From Amycolatopsis viridis (GTDB lineage: Bacteria; Actinomycetota; Actinomycetes; Mycobacteriales; Pseudonocardiaceae): DNA of 64,000 bases. Under the pieces are notes generated by a model that was given only the letters and a program-made list of their open reading frames with translations, was not told the origin of the DNA and made no database searches. The position numbers were made by a program, and so were the translations under genes. Positions 17,825 through 26,351 of this stretch are shown here, in pieces. Location of the stretch: NCBI RefSeq assembly GCF_011758765.1, contig NZ_JAANOU010000001.1, forward strand, positions 4,588,001 through 4,652,000. The letters are read 5' to 3'. How positions within the stretch are numbered: the stretch's first letter is position 1; the number at the start of each line of letters is the position of its first letter.

Positions 17825-18655
17825 TCAGCCGCCGAGGAGCCCGCCCACCAGGCCGCCGACGACCCCCAGCAGGCCGCCGTCGTTCTTCTTGGTGGTCGCC
17901 GTGGGCCGGGAGGACGAACTGGACGGCGGCTGAGAACTCGGCTGGGTCGTCGTGTCCTGCGCCGTGGTGGTCGTGGTCGTGGTCGTCGCCGCCGGGTGGC
18001 TGCTCGTGCCGGTCGTGCTGCGCGCCGCGGGAGCCCCGGGCTGCGTCGAAACCGGCGCGGCCACCGAGCCGCTGCTGGTGGACGACTGGCCCGTCCGCGC
18101 GCCGCTGCTCGTGCTGCTGGTCCCACCGGGCTGAGTGGCCGCGGACTGGGACGACGCACTGCCGGCCGGTGGCAGGTCCGGGCTCACCGGCATCGGAGTA
18201 CTACTGGCCAGCAGCTGCTGCTGCGGCGCCGCGATGGTGCTCGTGCTGGTGCTGGTGCTCGCCGGCGCGTTTCCGGTGCTGGTGTCCAAGCCGCCGCCGC
18301 CCACGCCGCCCGGCGCGGCCGCGTCGTGCAGCTGTCCGGTGGTCAGCGTGGTCACCGCGACGCCGGCCAGCGCCGCCACACCGGCGGCGAGTGCGCCGAT
18401 CCGGCCCGCCTTGCGCTTGTCCCACCGGCTGCCCGGTTCGCTCTCGCGCCGCAGGATGCTCGCCGCGGGGATGCGCACGGTCGGCGCCTCGGCCACCTCC
18501 GCGGTGATGCCGGGGTCGTCCGCCTGCGGCTCGGGATCCTTCGGCAGCTTGACGGCGGTGAACTCCTGCGTGACGCCTTCCCGGCGCAGCAACTCCGCGA
18601 CACTGATCTGCCGTGTCGTGGCACTCGGTCGAGTGTCTTTGTCGTCGCTCGTCAC
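17825..18655 (-). CDS. Single-pass membrane protein with Ser/Thr/Gln-rich extracytoplasmic tail
   Basis: 276 aa from the GTG at 18655, which has GGAGAGG six bases upstream; an ATG at 18691 lacks a site. Residues 1-85 are charged and cytoplasmic (QISVAELLRREGVTQEF, VRIPAASILRRE). One membrane segment follows at ~86-106 (GALAAGVAALAGVAVTTLTTG), then ~150 residues of low-complexity Ser/Thr with runs of T, and a glycine-rich end GGLLGVVGGLVGGLLGG. No enzymatic domain recognised. It resembles wall-spanning proteins of Pseudonocardiaceae. The hydrophobic Gly/Leu end is odd and may reinsert in a membrane. Divergent from a 60-aa membrane protein. Confidence 0.7.
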   Translation of the reverse strand: MTSDDKDTRPSATTRQISVAELLRREGVTQEFTAVKLPKDPEPQADDPGITAEVAEAPTVRIPAASILRRESEPGSRWDKRKAGRIGALAAGVAALAGVAVTTLTTGQLHDAAAPGGVGGGGLDTSTGNAPASTSTSTSTIAAPQQQLLASSTPMPVSPDLPPAGSASSQSAATQPGGTSSTSSGARTGQSSTSSGSVAAPVSTQPGAPAARSTTGTSSHPAATTTTTTTTAQDTTTQPSSQPPSSSSSRPTATTKKNDGGLLGVVGGLVGGLLGG

Positions 18656-18775
18656 GCTGAACCTCTCCGCTTCCGCTACTGCCCGCGACATAATGACGGT
18701 TGTTATCAGTTCGTTGCCTTCTATCGTGTCCGAGGTCACAACCAGTAGGCCAAATGTCGTACGGACCGTGACAGG

Positions 18776-18816
18776 CCGATCGCGGAACCGACCCGTTACT
18801 GTGAGCCCGATCGCGG
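18776..18816. repeat. Direct repeat CCGATCGCGG in a divergent promoter region
   Basis: CCGATCGCGG occurs at 18776-18785 and again at 18807-18816, 31 bp apart (about three helical turns), flanking a -10-like TACTGT at 18797-18802. Could be paired activator sites for the small membrane protein, or chance. Confidence 0.35.
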
Positions 18817-18835
18817 GATGGCGGAGGTGACGAGC

Positions 18836-19018
18836 GTGGCGGGCCGCAACCCTCTTTCGTGGGTGAGCCGCGTGGCCGACTGGTTCGAGCAGCGCGGCGT
18901 CTACGTCCCCGGCGAGGACAACCACACGGTTGACCCGTGGCGCGATTTCGGCTGGTTGATCGTGGCCTGGCTGGTCGGATGCGGCACGTTCATCCTCTTC
19001 CTCGCTCTCGCGGTCTGA
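18836..19018 (+). CDS. Small single-pass membrane protein
   Basis: 60 aa from the GTG at 18836, which has a textbook GGAGGTGA at 18823-18830; an ATG at 18818 would swallow that site. An amphipathic stretch (NPLSWVSRVADWFEQRGVYVPGED) is followed by FGWLIVAWLVGCGTFILFLALAV, one membrane helix to the C-terminus. No family recognised. The first half has charged residues and the segment YVPGEDNHTVDPWRDF. Divergent from the Ser/Thr-rich membrane protein; no operon partner within 190 bp downstream. Confidence 0.65.
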   Translation: MAGRNPLSWVSRVADWFEQRGVYVPGEDNHTVDPWRDFGWLIVAWLVGCGTFILFLALAV

Positions 19019-19217
19019 TCCGGGGCGTGAGAGCCCGATCACGATCCGTGCCGCTCCGATCACGGATCGGCCACAGGCCGACACCAGGTCCGCGTCAACC
19101 CCGTGCGGTGACTCGCACGCGCACGGGAAGACCGACAAAGTGGAGCGCGCCCGGCGGAAATACCTACCCCGTTCGGACCAGTCGGGCGGCAGTTGAAGAC
19201 GTGAGGAAGTGGCCCCT

Positions 19218-19745
19218 GTGCGCACCCCGAGGCACGCGATGGCCGCTCTCGTCCTGGTGGCGGTGACCGCGTGCGGTGCACCCGCGCAGGTCGGGAGCGG
19301 GTCGACGAGCACCGGTGGGGACATCGCGGCCCAGCAGGCGCTGCCTGCGCTGCGCACGCTCGATTTCGGCGGCCAGTTCCGGTTCGCCGACGGGATCGCC
19401 GTGTCGGTGTCCGCGCCCAAGCCGTTCAAGCCCAGCGACAGCGCGTACCCGCACAGCGATCGCGCGGTGGCGTTCGAGATCATCATCCGCAACGAGGGCG
19501 CTCAGCCGTACCGGCTGTCCGGCTTGAGCGTGTCCGCGACCGTCGGCGACGTCGCGTCCAAACAGGTCGTGGACTCCACCCAGGGCTACAGCGGGATCGT
19601 GGAGGCGGGCAAGGACGTGCAGCCCGGGCGCGACGTGCGGGTGAACCTGGCGTTCGCCGCGCCACCGCAGACGGCCGAGATGAAGCTGACCCTGCGGCCC
19701 ACCGCGACCAGCCCGGTCATCGCGGTGTACTGCGGGCGCGCCTGA
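19218..19745 (+). CDS. DUF4352-like putative lipoprotein
   Basis: 175 aa from the GTG at 19218, with GAGGAAG about nine bases upstream; a GTG at 19209 is too close to that site. An N-terminal signal with lipobox LVAVTAC puts the lipidated Cys near residue 19. A Ser/Thr/Gly linker follows, then a beta-sandwich-like domain (VSVSAPKPFKPSD...VAFEIIIRNEGAQPYRLSGLSVSATVGD...GIVEAGKDVQPGRDVRVNLAFA), similar to DUF4352 extracellular domains. Exported and membrane-anchored. Function unknown; it sits 13 bp before bcp and may be co-transcribed. Confidence 0.75.
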   Translation: MRTPRHAMAALVLVAVTACGAPAQVGSGSTSTGGDIAAQQALPALRTLDFGGQFRFADGIAVSVSAPKPFKPSDSAYPHSDRAVAFEIIIRNEGAQPYRLSGLSVSATVGDVASKQVVDSTQGYSGIVEAGKDVQPGRDVRVNLAFAAPPQTAEMKLTLRPTATSPVIAVYCGRA

Positions 19746-19758
19746 GTACGCTCGGGCC

Positions 19759-20238
19759 ATGACTGACCCGCAGCGGCTCGCCCCCGGCGAGAAGGCCCCC
19801 GACTTCACCCTCCCCGACAGCACGGGCAAGCAGGTGTCGCTGTCCGACTTCCGCGGCAGCCACGTCGTCGTCTACTTCTACCCCGCGGCCGGCACGCCCG
19901 GGTGCACCAAGCAGGCGTGCGACTTCCGGGACAACCTCGCCGAGCTCGACGGCGCCGGTTACCAGGTGCTCGGCATCTCGCCGGACAAGCCGGAGAAGCT
20001 CGCGAAGTTCGCCGACGCCGAGGGGCTGACGTTCCCGCTGCTGTCCGATCCGGACAAGACCGTGCTCACCGAGTGGGGCGCCTTCGGCGAGAAGAAGAAC
20101 TACGGCCGCGTCGTCCAGGGCGTCATCCGGTCGACCTTCGTGATCGACCCCGAGGGCACGATCGTCAAGGCGATGTACAACGTCCGCGCGACCGGCCACG
20201 TGGCGAAGCTGCTCAAGGACCTGCAGATCGCCGCCTGA
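19759..20238 (+). CDS. bcp: Thioredoxin-dependent thiol peroxidase (Bcp/PrxQ)
   Basis: 159 aa. APDFTLPDSTGKQVSLSDFRG..VVVYFYPAAGTPGCTKQACDFRDN contains the peroxidatic Cys of TPGCT near residue 49 and the resolving Cys five residues later, the PrxQ/Bcp pattern. FPLLSDPDKTV..WGAFGEKKNYGR and RSTFVIDPEG complete the fold. Reduces hydroperoxides in the cytoplasm with thioredoxin. Follows a lipoprotein gene by 13 bp; a palindromic 21-bp repeat cluster begins 8 bases after its stop. Confidence 0.95.
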   Translation: MTDPQRLAPGEKAPDFTLPDSTGKQVSLSDFRGSHVVVYFYPAAGTPGCTKQACDFRDNLAELDGAGYQVLGISPDKPEKLAKFADAEGLTFPLLSDPDKTVLTEWGAFGEKKNYGRVVQGVIRSTFVIDPEGTIVKAMYNVRATGHVAKLLKDLQIAA

Positions 20239-20246
20239 GCCACATC

Positions 20247-20382
20247 GGCCAACACACCACCCGGAACCAGCCAACACACCACCCGGAGCGGCAAACACAC
20301 TGCCCGGAGCAGCAAACACGCCGACCAGCGGCGTGTTTGCCGCCGGGGGCGCCGTGTTTGCTGGCGGGGGTGGTGGGTTGGC
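20247..20382. repeat. Palindromic 21-bp repeat cluster between convergent genes
   Basis: CAAACAC-orientation units at 20247-20267, 20269-20289, 20290-20310 and 20311-20329 meet GTGTTTG-orientation units from 20330. At the centre GCAAACACGCC (20312-20322) pairs with GGCGTGTTTGC (20330-20340) around a 7-nt loop. It fills the 149-bp gap between bcp and the GntR gene. Same architecture as 10258-10383. Confidence 0.85.
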
Positions 20383-20387
20383 CGTCG

Positions 20388-21098
20388 CTACATGCCGGTC
20401 CGGTAGGCGGTGACCAGCTGGTTCTCCGCGTCGTCGAGGTAGGCGGCCAGCAGGCGCTCCGCGGCGGCGCCGTCACCAGTACGGAGCCGGTCCAGGATCT
20501 CCCGGTTGCGCTCCAGGTACGGCTCGTGGAACGGCTGCGGGTCGGCCATCACGTGGAAGACCAGCCGCAGCTCGGCGAGCAGCCCGCGCACCAGCTCGTC
20601 AACCCGGGGACTGCCGGCGAGCGTGATCAGCGCCTGGTGGAAGTGGATGTTGGCGGTGCCCAGCTCACGCCAGGCCTGGCGCTTCTTCGCGTCCTCACCG
20701 TCGGCCACCGCGGCCTCCACCGCCCGCAGCTTGTCCCCCGGCGGGCTGTCGATCTCCCGCAGCACCGCGCACTCGACGAGCTTGCGCACCTTGTACAGGT
20801 CGATCACGTCCTCGACCGAGAGGCGGCGCACGAACACGCCCCGGTTCAGCTCGTGGACCAGCAGCTTCTCGTGGGTGAGCAGCCGGAACGCCTCCCGCAG
20901 GGTGTTGCGGGAGACGCCCAGCGCCCCGCCTATCGCCTCCTCGGACAGCCGGCTGCCAGGCTCGAAGTAGCCCTCCGTGATGCGTGCACGCAGGATGTCC
21001 GCCAGGCGTTCGGCGGTGCTCGTGCGCCCGAGCAGCAGGCGGTCCGCTTCGAGCCCGGTGCTGAGCATCGAGCCCATGGACTCGGCGTCGGTGGTCAC
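20388..21098 (-). CDS. GntR family regulator (FCD/FadR subfamily)
   Basis: 236 aa from the GTG at 21098, with CCGGAGG six bases upstream. The winged helix lies at ~20-85 (LADILRARITEGYFEPGSRLSEEAIGGALGVSRNTLREAFRLLTHEKLLVHELNRGVFVRRL). The FCD ligand domain follows, with DLYKVRKLVECAVLREI and the metal-binding His in NIHFHQALITLAGSPR. FCD regulators respond to carboxylic acids. Divergent from the MFS-pxpABC operon, so 5-oxoproline or a related acid is the likely effector; that is inference. Confidence 0.88.
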   Translation of the reverse strand: MTTDAESMGSMLSTGLEADRLLLGRTSTAERLADILRARITEGYFEPGSRLSEEAIGGALGVSRNTLREAFRLLTHEKLLVHELNRGVFVRRLSVEDVIDLYKVRKLVECAVLREIDSPPGDKLRAVEAAVADGEDAKKRQAWRELGTANIHFHQALITLAGSPRVDELVRGLLAELRLVFHVMADPQPFHEPYLERNREILDRLRTGDGAAAERLLAAYLDDAENQLVTAYRTGM

Positions 21099-21235
21099 TC
21101 GAGGCCTCCGGTTTCTCAGGGTCGGACCGCGTAACGGAAACTTAACCATCCCTCGAAGGACGGTCCAACCTGCGACTTGTTCTACGAAAAGTCTATCCGG
21201 ATGCTTCGAAGCCCGGTGCTTGCTCCTCGAAAGTA

Positions 21236-21264
21236 TTGACGGATCGTTCAACAATCCCTAACTT
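21236..21264 (+). promoter_or_regulatory. Predicted promoter of the MFS-pxpABC operon
   Basis: TTGACG (21236-21241) and TAACTT (21259-21264) with exactly 17 bp between, a close match to the housekeeping actinobacterial promoter. The spacer contains CGTTCAACAATC, which may be read by the divergent GntR protein. The start codon lies about 30-40 bases downstream. Confidence 0.6.
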
Positions 21265-21303
21265 CATGACCTACCTCACTCCCTTCGATGGATGGACATC
21301 GTG

Positions 21304-22626
21304 ATGACCGCTTCAACTGAGACCACGGACAAGCGCTCCCTGCGCCGCGCGTTCGTGGCGAGCTTGTCCGGCACCACCCTCGAGTACTACGACTTCGCGG
21401 CCTACTCGGTGGCGGCCGCGACGCTGTTCGGCAAGCTGTTCTTCCCCTCCGGGGACGCGCTCGCCGGCACCATGGCGGCGTTCTCCACGTACGCGGTCGG
21501 CTACCTGGCCCGCCCGCTCGGCGGGTTCGTCTTCGGGCGGCTCGGCGACAAGCTGGGCCGCAAGCAGGTGCTCGTGTTCACCCTGCTGCTGACCGGTATC
21601 GCCACGTTCCTGATCGGTGTCCTGCCCACCCACGCCTCGGTCGGCGGCTGGGCCGCCGTGCTGCTGGTGCTGCTGCGCTTCGCGCAGGGTGTCGGTGTCG
21701 GTGGTGAATGGGGTGGCGCCGTGCTGCTCTCCAGTGAGTTCGGCGACCCGAAGAAGCGCGGCTTCTGGGCCTCGGCCGCGCAGATCGGCCCGCCGGCAGG
21801 CAACCTGCTGGCCAACGGTGTGATCGCGCTGCTGACCGCGCTGCTGAGCACCGCCGCCTTCGAGTCCTGGGGCTGGCGCGTCGCGTTCCTGCTGTCCGGT
21901 GTCCTGGTGCTGTTCGGCCTGTGGCTGCGGATGAAGCTCGAGGAGACCCCGGTCTTCAAGAAGATCGCCGAGAGCGGCGAGAAGCCGAAGGCCCCGCTCA
22001 GGGAGGTCTTCACGCAGGAGCCGCGGGCACTCATCGCCGGCATCCTGGTCCGCATCTGCCCGGACGTGCTGTACTCGCTGTTCACGGTCTTCGTCCTCAC
22101 CTACATGACCAGCGAGCTGCACATGACCCGCAGCCAGGGCCTGACCGCGGTGATGATCGGTTCGGCGTTCCAGCTGTTCCTGATGCCGGCCGCCGGCGCG
22201 CTGTCCGACCGGTTCAACCGCCGCACGATGTACATGGTGGGCACGATCGCCGCGGCGGTCTGGCCGTTCCTGTTCTTCCCGCTGGCCGGCACCAAGTCCT
22301 ACCTGGCCATCGCCGTCGGCATGGTCGTGGCGCTCGCGATCCACGCCCTGCTCTACGGCCCGCAGGCCGCGCTGATCACCGAGCAGTTCTCCGAGCGCCT
22401 GCGCTACACCGGCAGCTCGCTGGCCTACACCCTGGCCAGTGTGGTCGGCGGTGCGGTCGCCCCGCTGATCTTCACCGCGCTGATCGCCAGCTACCACTCC
22501 TGGGTCGCGGTGGCGCTCTACGTCGTGGTGACCGCGGTGCTGACCGGCATCGGTGTCACGCTCGCCCGGAAGACGCCCGTGGAGACTGTCGCGGTTCCGG
22601 CTCCGACGGCGGAAGTCGCACGATGA
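21304..22626 (+). CDS. MFS transporter, metabolite:H+ symporter (MHS) family
   Basis: 440 aa; ATGs at 21292 and 21304 and a GTG at 21301 are possible starts. Twelve membrane segments. The N-terminus SLSGTTLEYYDFAAYSVAAATLFGKLFFPSGD and the loop GRLGDKLGRKQVL are the MHS signatures; RFAQGVGVGGEWGGAVLLSSEF is the family block after helix 4. MHS proteins import carboxylates or betaine-like zwitterions with protons. Its stop overlaps pxpA by 4 bp, so it probably imports 5-oxoproline (pyroglutamate) for the enzymes that follow. Confidence 0.88.
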   Translation: MTASTETTDKRSLRRAFVASLSGTTLEYYDFAAYSVAAATLFGKLFFPSGDALAGTMAAFSTYAVGYLARPLGGFVFGRLGDKLGRKQVLVFTLLLTGIATFLIGVLPTHASVGGWAAVLLVLLRFAQGVGVGGEWGGAVLLSSEFGDPKKRGFWASAAQIGPPAGNLLANGVIALLTALLSTAAFESWGWRVAFLLSGVLVLFGLWLRMKLEETPVFKKIAESGEKPKAPLREVFTQEPRALIAGILVRICPDVLYSLFTVFVLTYMTSELHMTRSQGLTAVMIGSAFQLFLMPAAGALSDRFNRRTMYMVGTIAAAVWPFLFFPLAGTKSYLAIAVGMVVALAIHALLYGPQAALITEQFSERLRYTGSSLAYTLASVVGGAVAPLIFTALIASYHSWVAVALYVVVTAVLTGIGVTLARKTPVETVAVPAPTAEVAR

Positions 22627-23399
22627 GCGCCCCCGCGACCACCGCCACCATCGATCTGAACTGCGACGTGGGCGAAGGGTTCGGCGCCTGGCGGATCGCC
22701 GACGACGAGGCCCTGCTGGACGTCGTGACCGGCGCCAACGTGGCCTGTGGCTTCCACGCCGGTGACCCCTCGACCATGCGGCACGTGTGCGAGGCGGCGG
22801 TGCAGCGCGGGGTCACCATCGGCGCCCACGTCGGGTACCGGGACCTGGCCGGGTTCGGCCGCCGGTTCCTCGACGTGGACCCCGTCGAACTCATCGACGA
22901 GATCCTCTACCAGCTGGGTGCGCTCGACGCACTGGCCGGCGCGTCGGGCGGCGAGATCGCCTACGTCAAGCCGCACGGCGCGCTGTACAACGCCATCGCC
23001 ACGCACGAGAAGCAGGCGGGCGCGGTGGCCGAGGCGGTGTGGCAGTACGACCCGACGCTGCCGGTGCTCGGGCAGCCCGGATCCCGGTGGCTGGCGCGGG
23101 CTGCCGAGATCGGGCTGACCACGATCGCCGAGGCGTTCGCCGACCGCGGGTACTCGCCCGACGGGCGGCTCCTCCCCCGGCGCGAGCCGGGGGCGGTGCT
23201 GACCGACCCGGACGAGGTCGCGCGGCGGTGCGTCCGGCTGGTGCGGGACGGCGAGGTGGTGGCCGTGGACGGCACGGTCATCCCCCTCCAGGCGGGTTCG
23301 CTGTGCGTGCACAGCGACACCCCGGGCGCGGTGGCGCTGGCCACCGCGGCCCGTACCGCGCTGGTGTCGGCCGGGGTCGAGGTGCGGAGTTTCGCATGA
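22623..23399 (+). CDS. pxpA: 5-oxoprolinase subunit PxpA (LamB/YcsF family)
   Basis: 258 aa. IDLNCDVGEGFGAW..ADDEALLDVVTGANVACGFHAGDPSTM is the family signature with conserved metal-site Asp/His residues. GVTIGAHVGYRDLAGFGRR, YVKPHGALYN and EAFADRGYSPDGRLLPRREPGAV follow. Subunit of the ATP-dependent three-protein 5-oxoprolinase that opens 5-oxo-L-proline to glutamate. ATGA overlap with the transporter upstream and with pxpB downstream. Confidence 0.96.
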   Translation: MSAPATTATIDLNCDVGEGFGAWRIADDEALLDVVTGANVACGFHAGDPSTMRHVCEAAVQRGVTIGAHVGYRDLAGFGRRFLDVDPVELIDEILYQLGALDALAGASGGEIAYVKPHGALYNAIATHEKQAGAVAEAVWQYDPTLPVLGQPGSRWLARAAEIGLTTIAEAFADRGYSPDGRLLPRREPGAVLTDPDEVARRCVRLVRDGEVVAVDGTVIPLQAGSLCVHSDTPGAVALATAARTALVSAGVEVRSFA

Positions 23400-24013
23400 A
23401 CATCCGGCGATGCGGGGACCAGGCGCTGCTCGTGGACGTCGGCGACGGCGGGATCGATGCGGTGCTCGGGCTGTACTCCGCGCTGTCCGACCCCCGGCCC
23501 GACGGCGTGACGGAACTGGTGCCGGCGGCGCGCACCCTGCTGGTGCGCTTCGACCCGGCGATCATCGGGGCCGGTGAGCTGGCGGAGCTGCTGGCGGGCA
23601 CCGAACCGGTGCCCGCCCAGGCGATGCGCGGCGAGCTGGTGGAGATCCCGGTGCACTACGACGGCGCGGACCTGGCCGAGGTCGGCGAACACACCGGCCT
23701 CGGCCCGGACGGTGTCGTCGAGATGCACACCGCCGCCGAGTACACAGTGGCGTTCGGCGGCTTCGCTCCCGGGTTCGGGTACCTGACCGGGTTGCACCCG
23801 AAGCTGCACCTGCCGCGGCGGGCCACGCCGCGGACGCACGTGCCCGCGGGTGCGGTCGCCATCGCCGGTGAGTTCACCGGCATCTACCCGCGGTCCTCCC
23901 CGGGCGGCTGGCAGCTGGTCGGCCGGACCGAGATCCCGCTGTGGGACCCGGCCCGTCGTCCGCCGGCCCTGCTGCGGCCGGGTACCCGCATTCGCTTCCG
24001 GGAGGTTCGATGA
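23396..24013 (+). CDS. pxpB: 5-oxoprolinase subunit PxpB
   Basis: 205 aa, slightly short for the family. Cyclophilin-like KipI/PxpB domain: RRCGDQALLVDVGD at the N-terminus, then EIPVHYDGADLAEVGEHTGL, EYTVAFGGFAPGFGYLTGL, LPRRATPRTHVPAGAVAIAGEFTGIYPRSSPGGWQLVGRT, the conserved core. Works with PxpC as the carboxylase-like half of 5-oxoprolinase. Overlaps both neighbours by 4 bp, indicating translational coupling and fixed stoichiometry. Confidence 0.95.
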   Translation: MNIRRCGDQALLVDVGDGGIDAVLGLYSALSDPRPDGVTELVPAARTLLVRFDPAIIGAGELAELLAGTEPVPAQAMRGELVEIPVHYDGADLAEVGEHTGLGPDGVVEMHTAAEYTVAFGGFAPGFGYLTGLHPKLHLPRRATPRTHVPAGAVAIAGEFTGIYPRSSPGGWQLVGRTEIPLWDPARRPPALLRPGTRIRFREVR

Positions 24014-24888
24014 TCGAGGTGGTGCGGCCCGGGCCGTTGACCACGGTGCAGGACCTGGGACGTCCCGGACTGGCCGCCCTGGGGGTCGGCCGGTCCGGGG
24101 CCGCGGACCGGCGGTCGGCGGCGCTGGCGAACCGGCTCGTGGGCAACTTGGACGACGCCGCCGTCCTGGAGACCACGTTCGGCGGTCTGGTGCTGCGGTT
24201 CCGGCAGGTGGCGCGGGTCGTGGTGACCGGCGCACCCTGCCCGGTGCGCCGGGGCCGCCGCGGCGAGGCGATGAACGCGCCGTTCACCGTGTGGCCGGGC
24301 GAGGAGCTGGTGCTCGGTGCGCCGACCTCCGGCCTGCGCACCTACCTGGCGGTGCGCGGGGGGATCGGGGTGGACAAGGTGCTGGAGTCCCGGTCGACCG
24401 ACCTGTTGGCCGGGCTGGGGCCGGCCGCGCTGAGCGAGGGCGACGTCCTGCCGATCGGCCGCGACGAATGCGGTCCGCTGCCGTCGGTGGAGGTCGCGCC
24501 GGTGCCCGATCCGGCCGGGTTCGGGCTGACGGTGCGCGTGATGCCCGGTCCGCGGGACGACTGGTTCACCGCGGAGGCGCTGCGGACCTTCGCCACCGCG
24601 ACCTACGAGGTCACCTCGGAGAGCAACCGCGTCGGCGTGCGGCTGACCGGTCCGGTGCTGGAGCGCGCGCGGGAGGGCGAGCTGCTCAGCGAGGGCATGG
24701 TGCCGGGCGCGATCCAGGTGCCGCCGTCGGGGCTGCCGCTGGTGTTCCTCGCCGACCACCCGGTGACCGGTGGCTATCCGGTGATCGGCGTCGTGCTGAC
24801 CGACGACCTGCCGGTGATGGCCCAGGCGCGGCCCGGGCAGACCGTCTCGTTCCGGCTCGTGTCCGCCGCTCTCCCGGCGGCGGCCTGA
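24010..24888 (+). CDS. pxpC: 5-oxoprolinase subunit PxpC (KipA family)
   Basis: 292 aa. The N-terminal VVRPGPLTTVQDLGRPGLAALGVGRSGAADR is the KipA/PxpC signature (family: GP.T.VQD.GR.G....GV..SGA.D). LRTYLAVRGGI, SESNRVGVRLTGP and SEGMVPGAIQVPPSGLPLVFLADHPVTGGYPVIG follow. Third subunit of 5-oxoprolinase. Last gene of the operon; a strong hairpin begins 4 bases after the stop. Confidence 0.95.
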   Translation: MIEVVRPGPLTTVQDLGRPGLAALGVGRSGAADRRSAALANRLVGNLDDAAVLETTFGGLVLRFRQVARVVVTGAPCPVRRGRRGEAMNAPFTVWPGEELVLGAPTSGLRTYLAVRGGIGVDKVLESRSTDLLAGLGPAALSEGDVLPIGRDECGPLPSVEVAPVPDPAGFGLTVRVMPGPRDDWFTAEALRTFATATYEVTSESNRVGVRLTGPVLERAREGELLSEGMVPGAIQVPPSGLPLVFLADHPVTGGYPVIGVVLTDDLPVMAQARPGQTVSFRLVSAALPAAA

Positions 24889-24892
24889 AACT

Positions 24893-24924
24893 CCCGGGAG
24901 CCGTCCGCACGGGCGGCTCCCGGG
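24893..24924. terminator. Bidirectional terminator between pxpC and rdgB
   Basis: CCCGGGAGCCG (24893-24903) pairs exactly with CGGCTCCCGGG (24914-24924), and TCC/GGG extends the stem over a GCAC tetraloop. It occupies the 46-bp gap of two convergent genes. Confidence 0.85.
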
Positions 24925-24934
24925 TCTCCACTTC

Positions 24935-25543
24935 TCAGTGTCCGGCCAGCTCCCGCAGCGCGGGCAGCAGCGCCCGCAGCGCCCGTCCGCGGTGCGAGGC
25001 AGCGTCCTTTTCGGCCGGTGCCATCTCCGCCGACGTGCGGTTCTCCCCCTCCGGCCGGAAGATCGGGTCGTAGCCGAACCCGTTGCTGCCGCGGGCTTCC
25101 CGGAGCAGGGCGCCACGCCACTCACCGCGCACGACCGTCTCGGTACCGTCCGGCAGCACCAGTGCGGCCGCGCACACGAAAGCCGCGCCGCGCCGCTCGT
25201 CCGGCGTGTCGGTGAGCTGCGCCAGCACCAGGTCGAGGTTGGCCTGGTCGTCGCCGTGCCGTCCGGACCAGCGGGCGGAGAGCACACCGGGCATGCCGTT
25301 CAGCGCGTCGACCGTCAGACCCGAGTCGTCCGCCACCGCGGGCAACGACGTGGCGGCCACCGCGTCCCGCGCCTTGGCCAGCGCGTTCTCCTCGAACGTC
25401 GCGCCGGTCTCCGGCGCCTCGGGGAACTCCGGCACGTCCGACAGGCCCACGACCTCGAGCCCGCCGATGCCCTCGGCCGCCAGGATCCGCCGCAGTTCGC
25501 CGAGCTTCTTGGCGTTGCGCGTGGCCAGCAGGACGCGGCTCAC
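24935..25543 (-). CDS. rdgB: Non-canonical purine NTP pyrophosphatase (RdgB/HAM1)
   Basis: 202 aa, GTG start. [17 protein letters not shown] at the N-terminus, [40 protein letters not shown] and [11 protein letters not shown] are all family signatures. Hydrolyses dITP and XTP to monophosphates, keeping damaged purines out of nucleic acids. The GTG overlaps the rph stop by 4 bp. The order rph-rdgB with the Rv1339-type gene and murI upstream matches M. tuberculosis Rv1338-Rv1341. Confidence 0.95.
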   Translation of the reverse strand: MSRVLLATRNAKKLGELRRILAAEGIGGLEVVGLSDVPEFPEAPETGATFEENALAKARDAVAATSLPAVADDSGLTVDALNGMPGVLSARWSGRHGDDQANLDLVLAQLTDTPDERRGAAFVCAAALVLPDGTETVVRGEWRGALLREARGSNGFGYDPIFRPEGENRTSAEMAPAEKDAASHRGRALRALLPALRELAGH

Positions 25544-26316
25544 TTCGCGCCCTTCTTCTTGCCGGTGGCCGGCTCGGGCAGCTCGTGCGGGTAGGGCTGC
25601 GCCAGCGCGGCCTGCTGCAACCGGGTGAGCTCCGCGCAGCCGGCCTGCGCCAGGTCCAGCATCTTGTCCAAAGTGGAGCGGGTGAAGGTGGCGCCCTCGC
25701 CGGTGCCCTGCACCTCGATGAGGGTGCCGGCGTCGGTGCAGACCACGTTCATGTCGACCTCGGCCCGCGAGTCCTCCTCGTACGGCAGGTCCAGGCGCAC
25801 GCGCCCGTCCACCACGCCGACGCTGACCGCGGACACCATCGCCGACAGCGGTTGCGGATCGGCCAGCCGCCCGGCCGCGGCGAGCCAGGTGACCGCGTCG
25901 GCCAGCGCCACGTACCCACCGGTGATCGCGGCCGTCCGGGTGCCGCCGTCGGCCTGGATCACGTCGCAGTCGAGCTGGATCGTGTTCTCGCCGAGCGCCG
26001 ACAAATCGATGCAGGCCCGCAGTGCGCGGCCGATGAGCCGGCTGATCTCGTGGGTCCGGCCGCCGACGCGGCCCTTCACCGATTCACGGTCGCTGCGGTC
26101 GTGCGTGGCCGAGGGGAGCATCGCGTACTCGGCCGTCACCCAGCCCAGGCCCGATCCGGCGCGCCACCGGGGCACGCCCTCGCTGACGCTGGCCGCGCAG
26201 AGCACCTTCGTGTTGCCGAACTCGATGAGCACCGAGCCGGCGGGCCACTGCTGGAATCCCCGCGTGATCTGCACGTCGCGGAGCTGGTCGTCGTTCCTGC
26301 CGTCTTTTCGCACCAC
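25540..26316 (-). CDS. rph: Ribonuclease PH
   Basis: 258 aa. R.DGR..DQLR...ITRGF...[61 protein letters not shown] and [23 protein letters not shown] are the RNase PH motifs, including the phosphate-site Arg in GGTRT. Trims tRNA 3' ends phosphorolytically. Two GTG codons in tandem (26316, 26313) could start it. A lysine-rich tail, ATGKKKGAK, ends the protein. Confidence 0.95.
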   Translation of the reverse strand: MVRKDGRNDDQLRDVQITRGFQQWPAGSVLIEFGNTKVLCAASVSEGVPRWRAGSGLGWVTAEYAMLPSATHDRSDRESVKGRVGGRTHEISRLIGRALRACIDLSALGENTIQLDCDVIQADGGTRTAAITGGYVALADAVTWLAAAGRLADPQPLSAMVSAVSVGVVDGRVRLDLPYEEDSRAEVDMNVVCTDAGTLIEVQGTGEGATFTRSTLDKMLDLAQAGCAELTRLQQAALAQPYPHELPEPATGKKKGAK

Positions 26317-26351
26317 GCGTGCAGCGTAGAACCCCGCTGCGGTGGCTGCTC

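Noticed and set aside
17825-19492. 555-aa version of the Ser/Thr-rich membrane protein
   Set aside because: The extension runs through the 60-aa membrane gene and the lipoprotein leader; the GTG at 18655 has a strong ribosome binding site.
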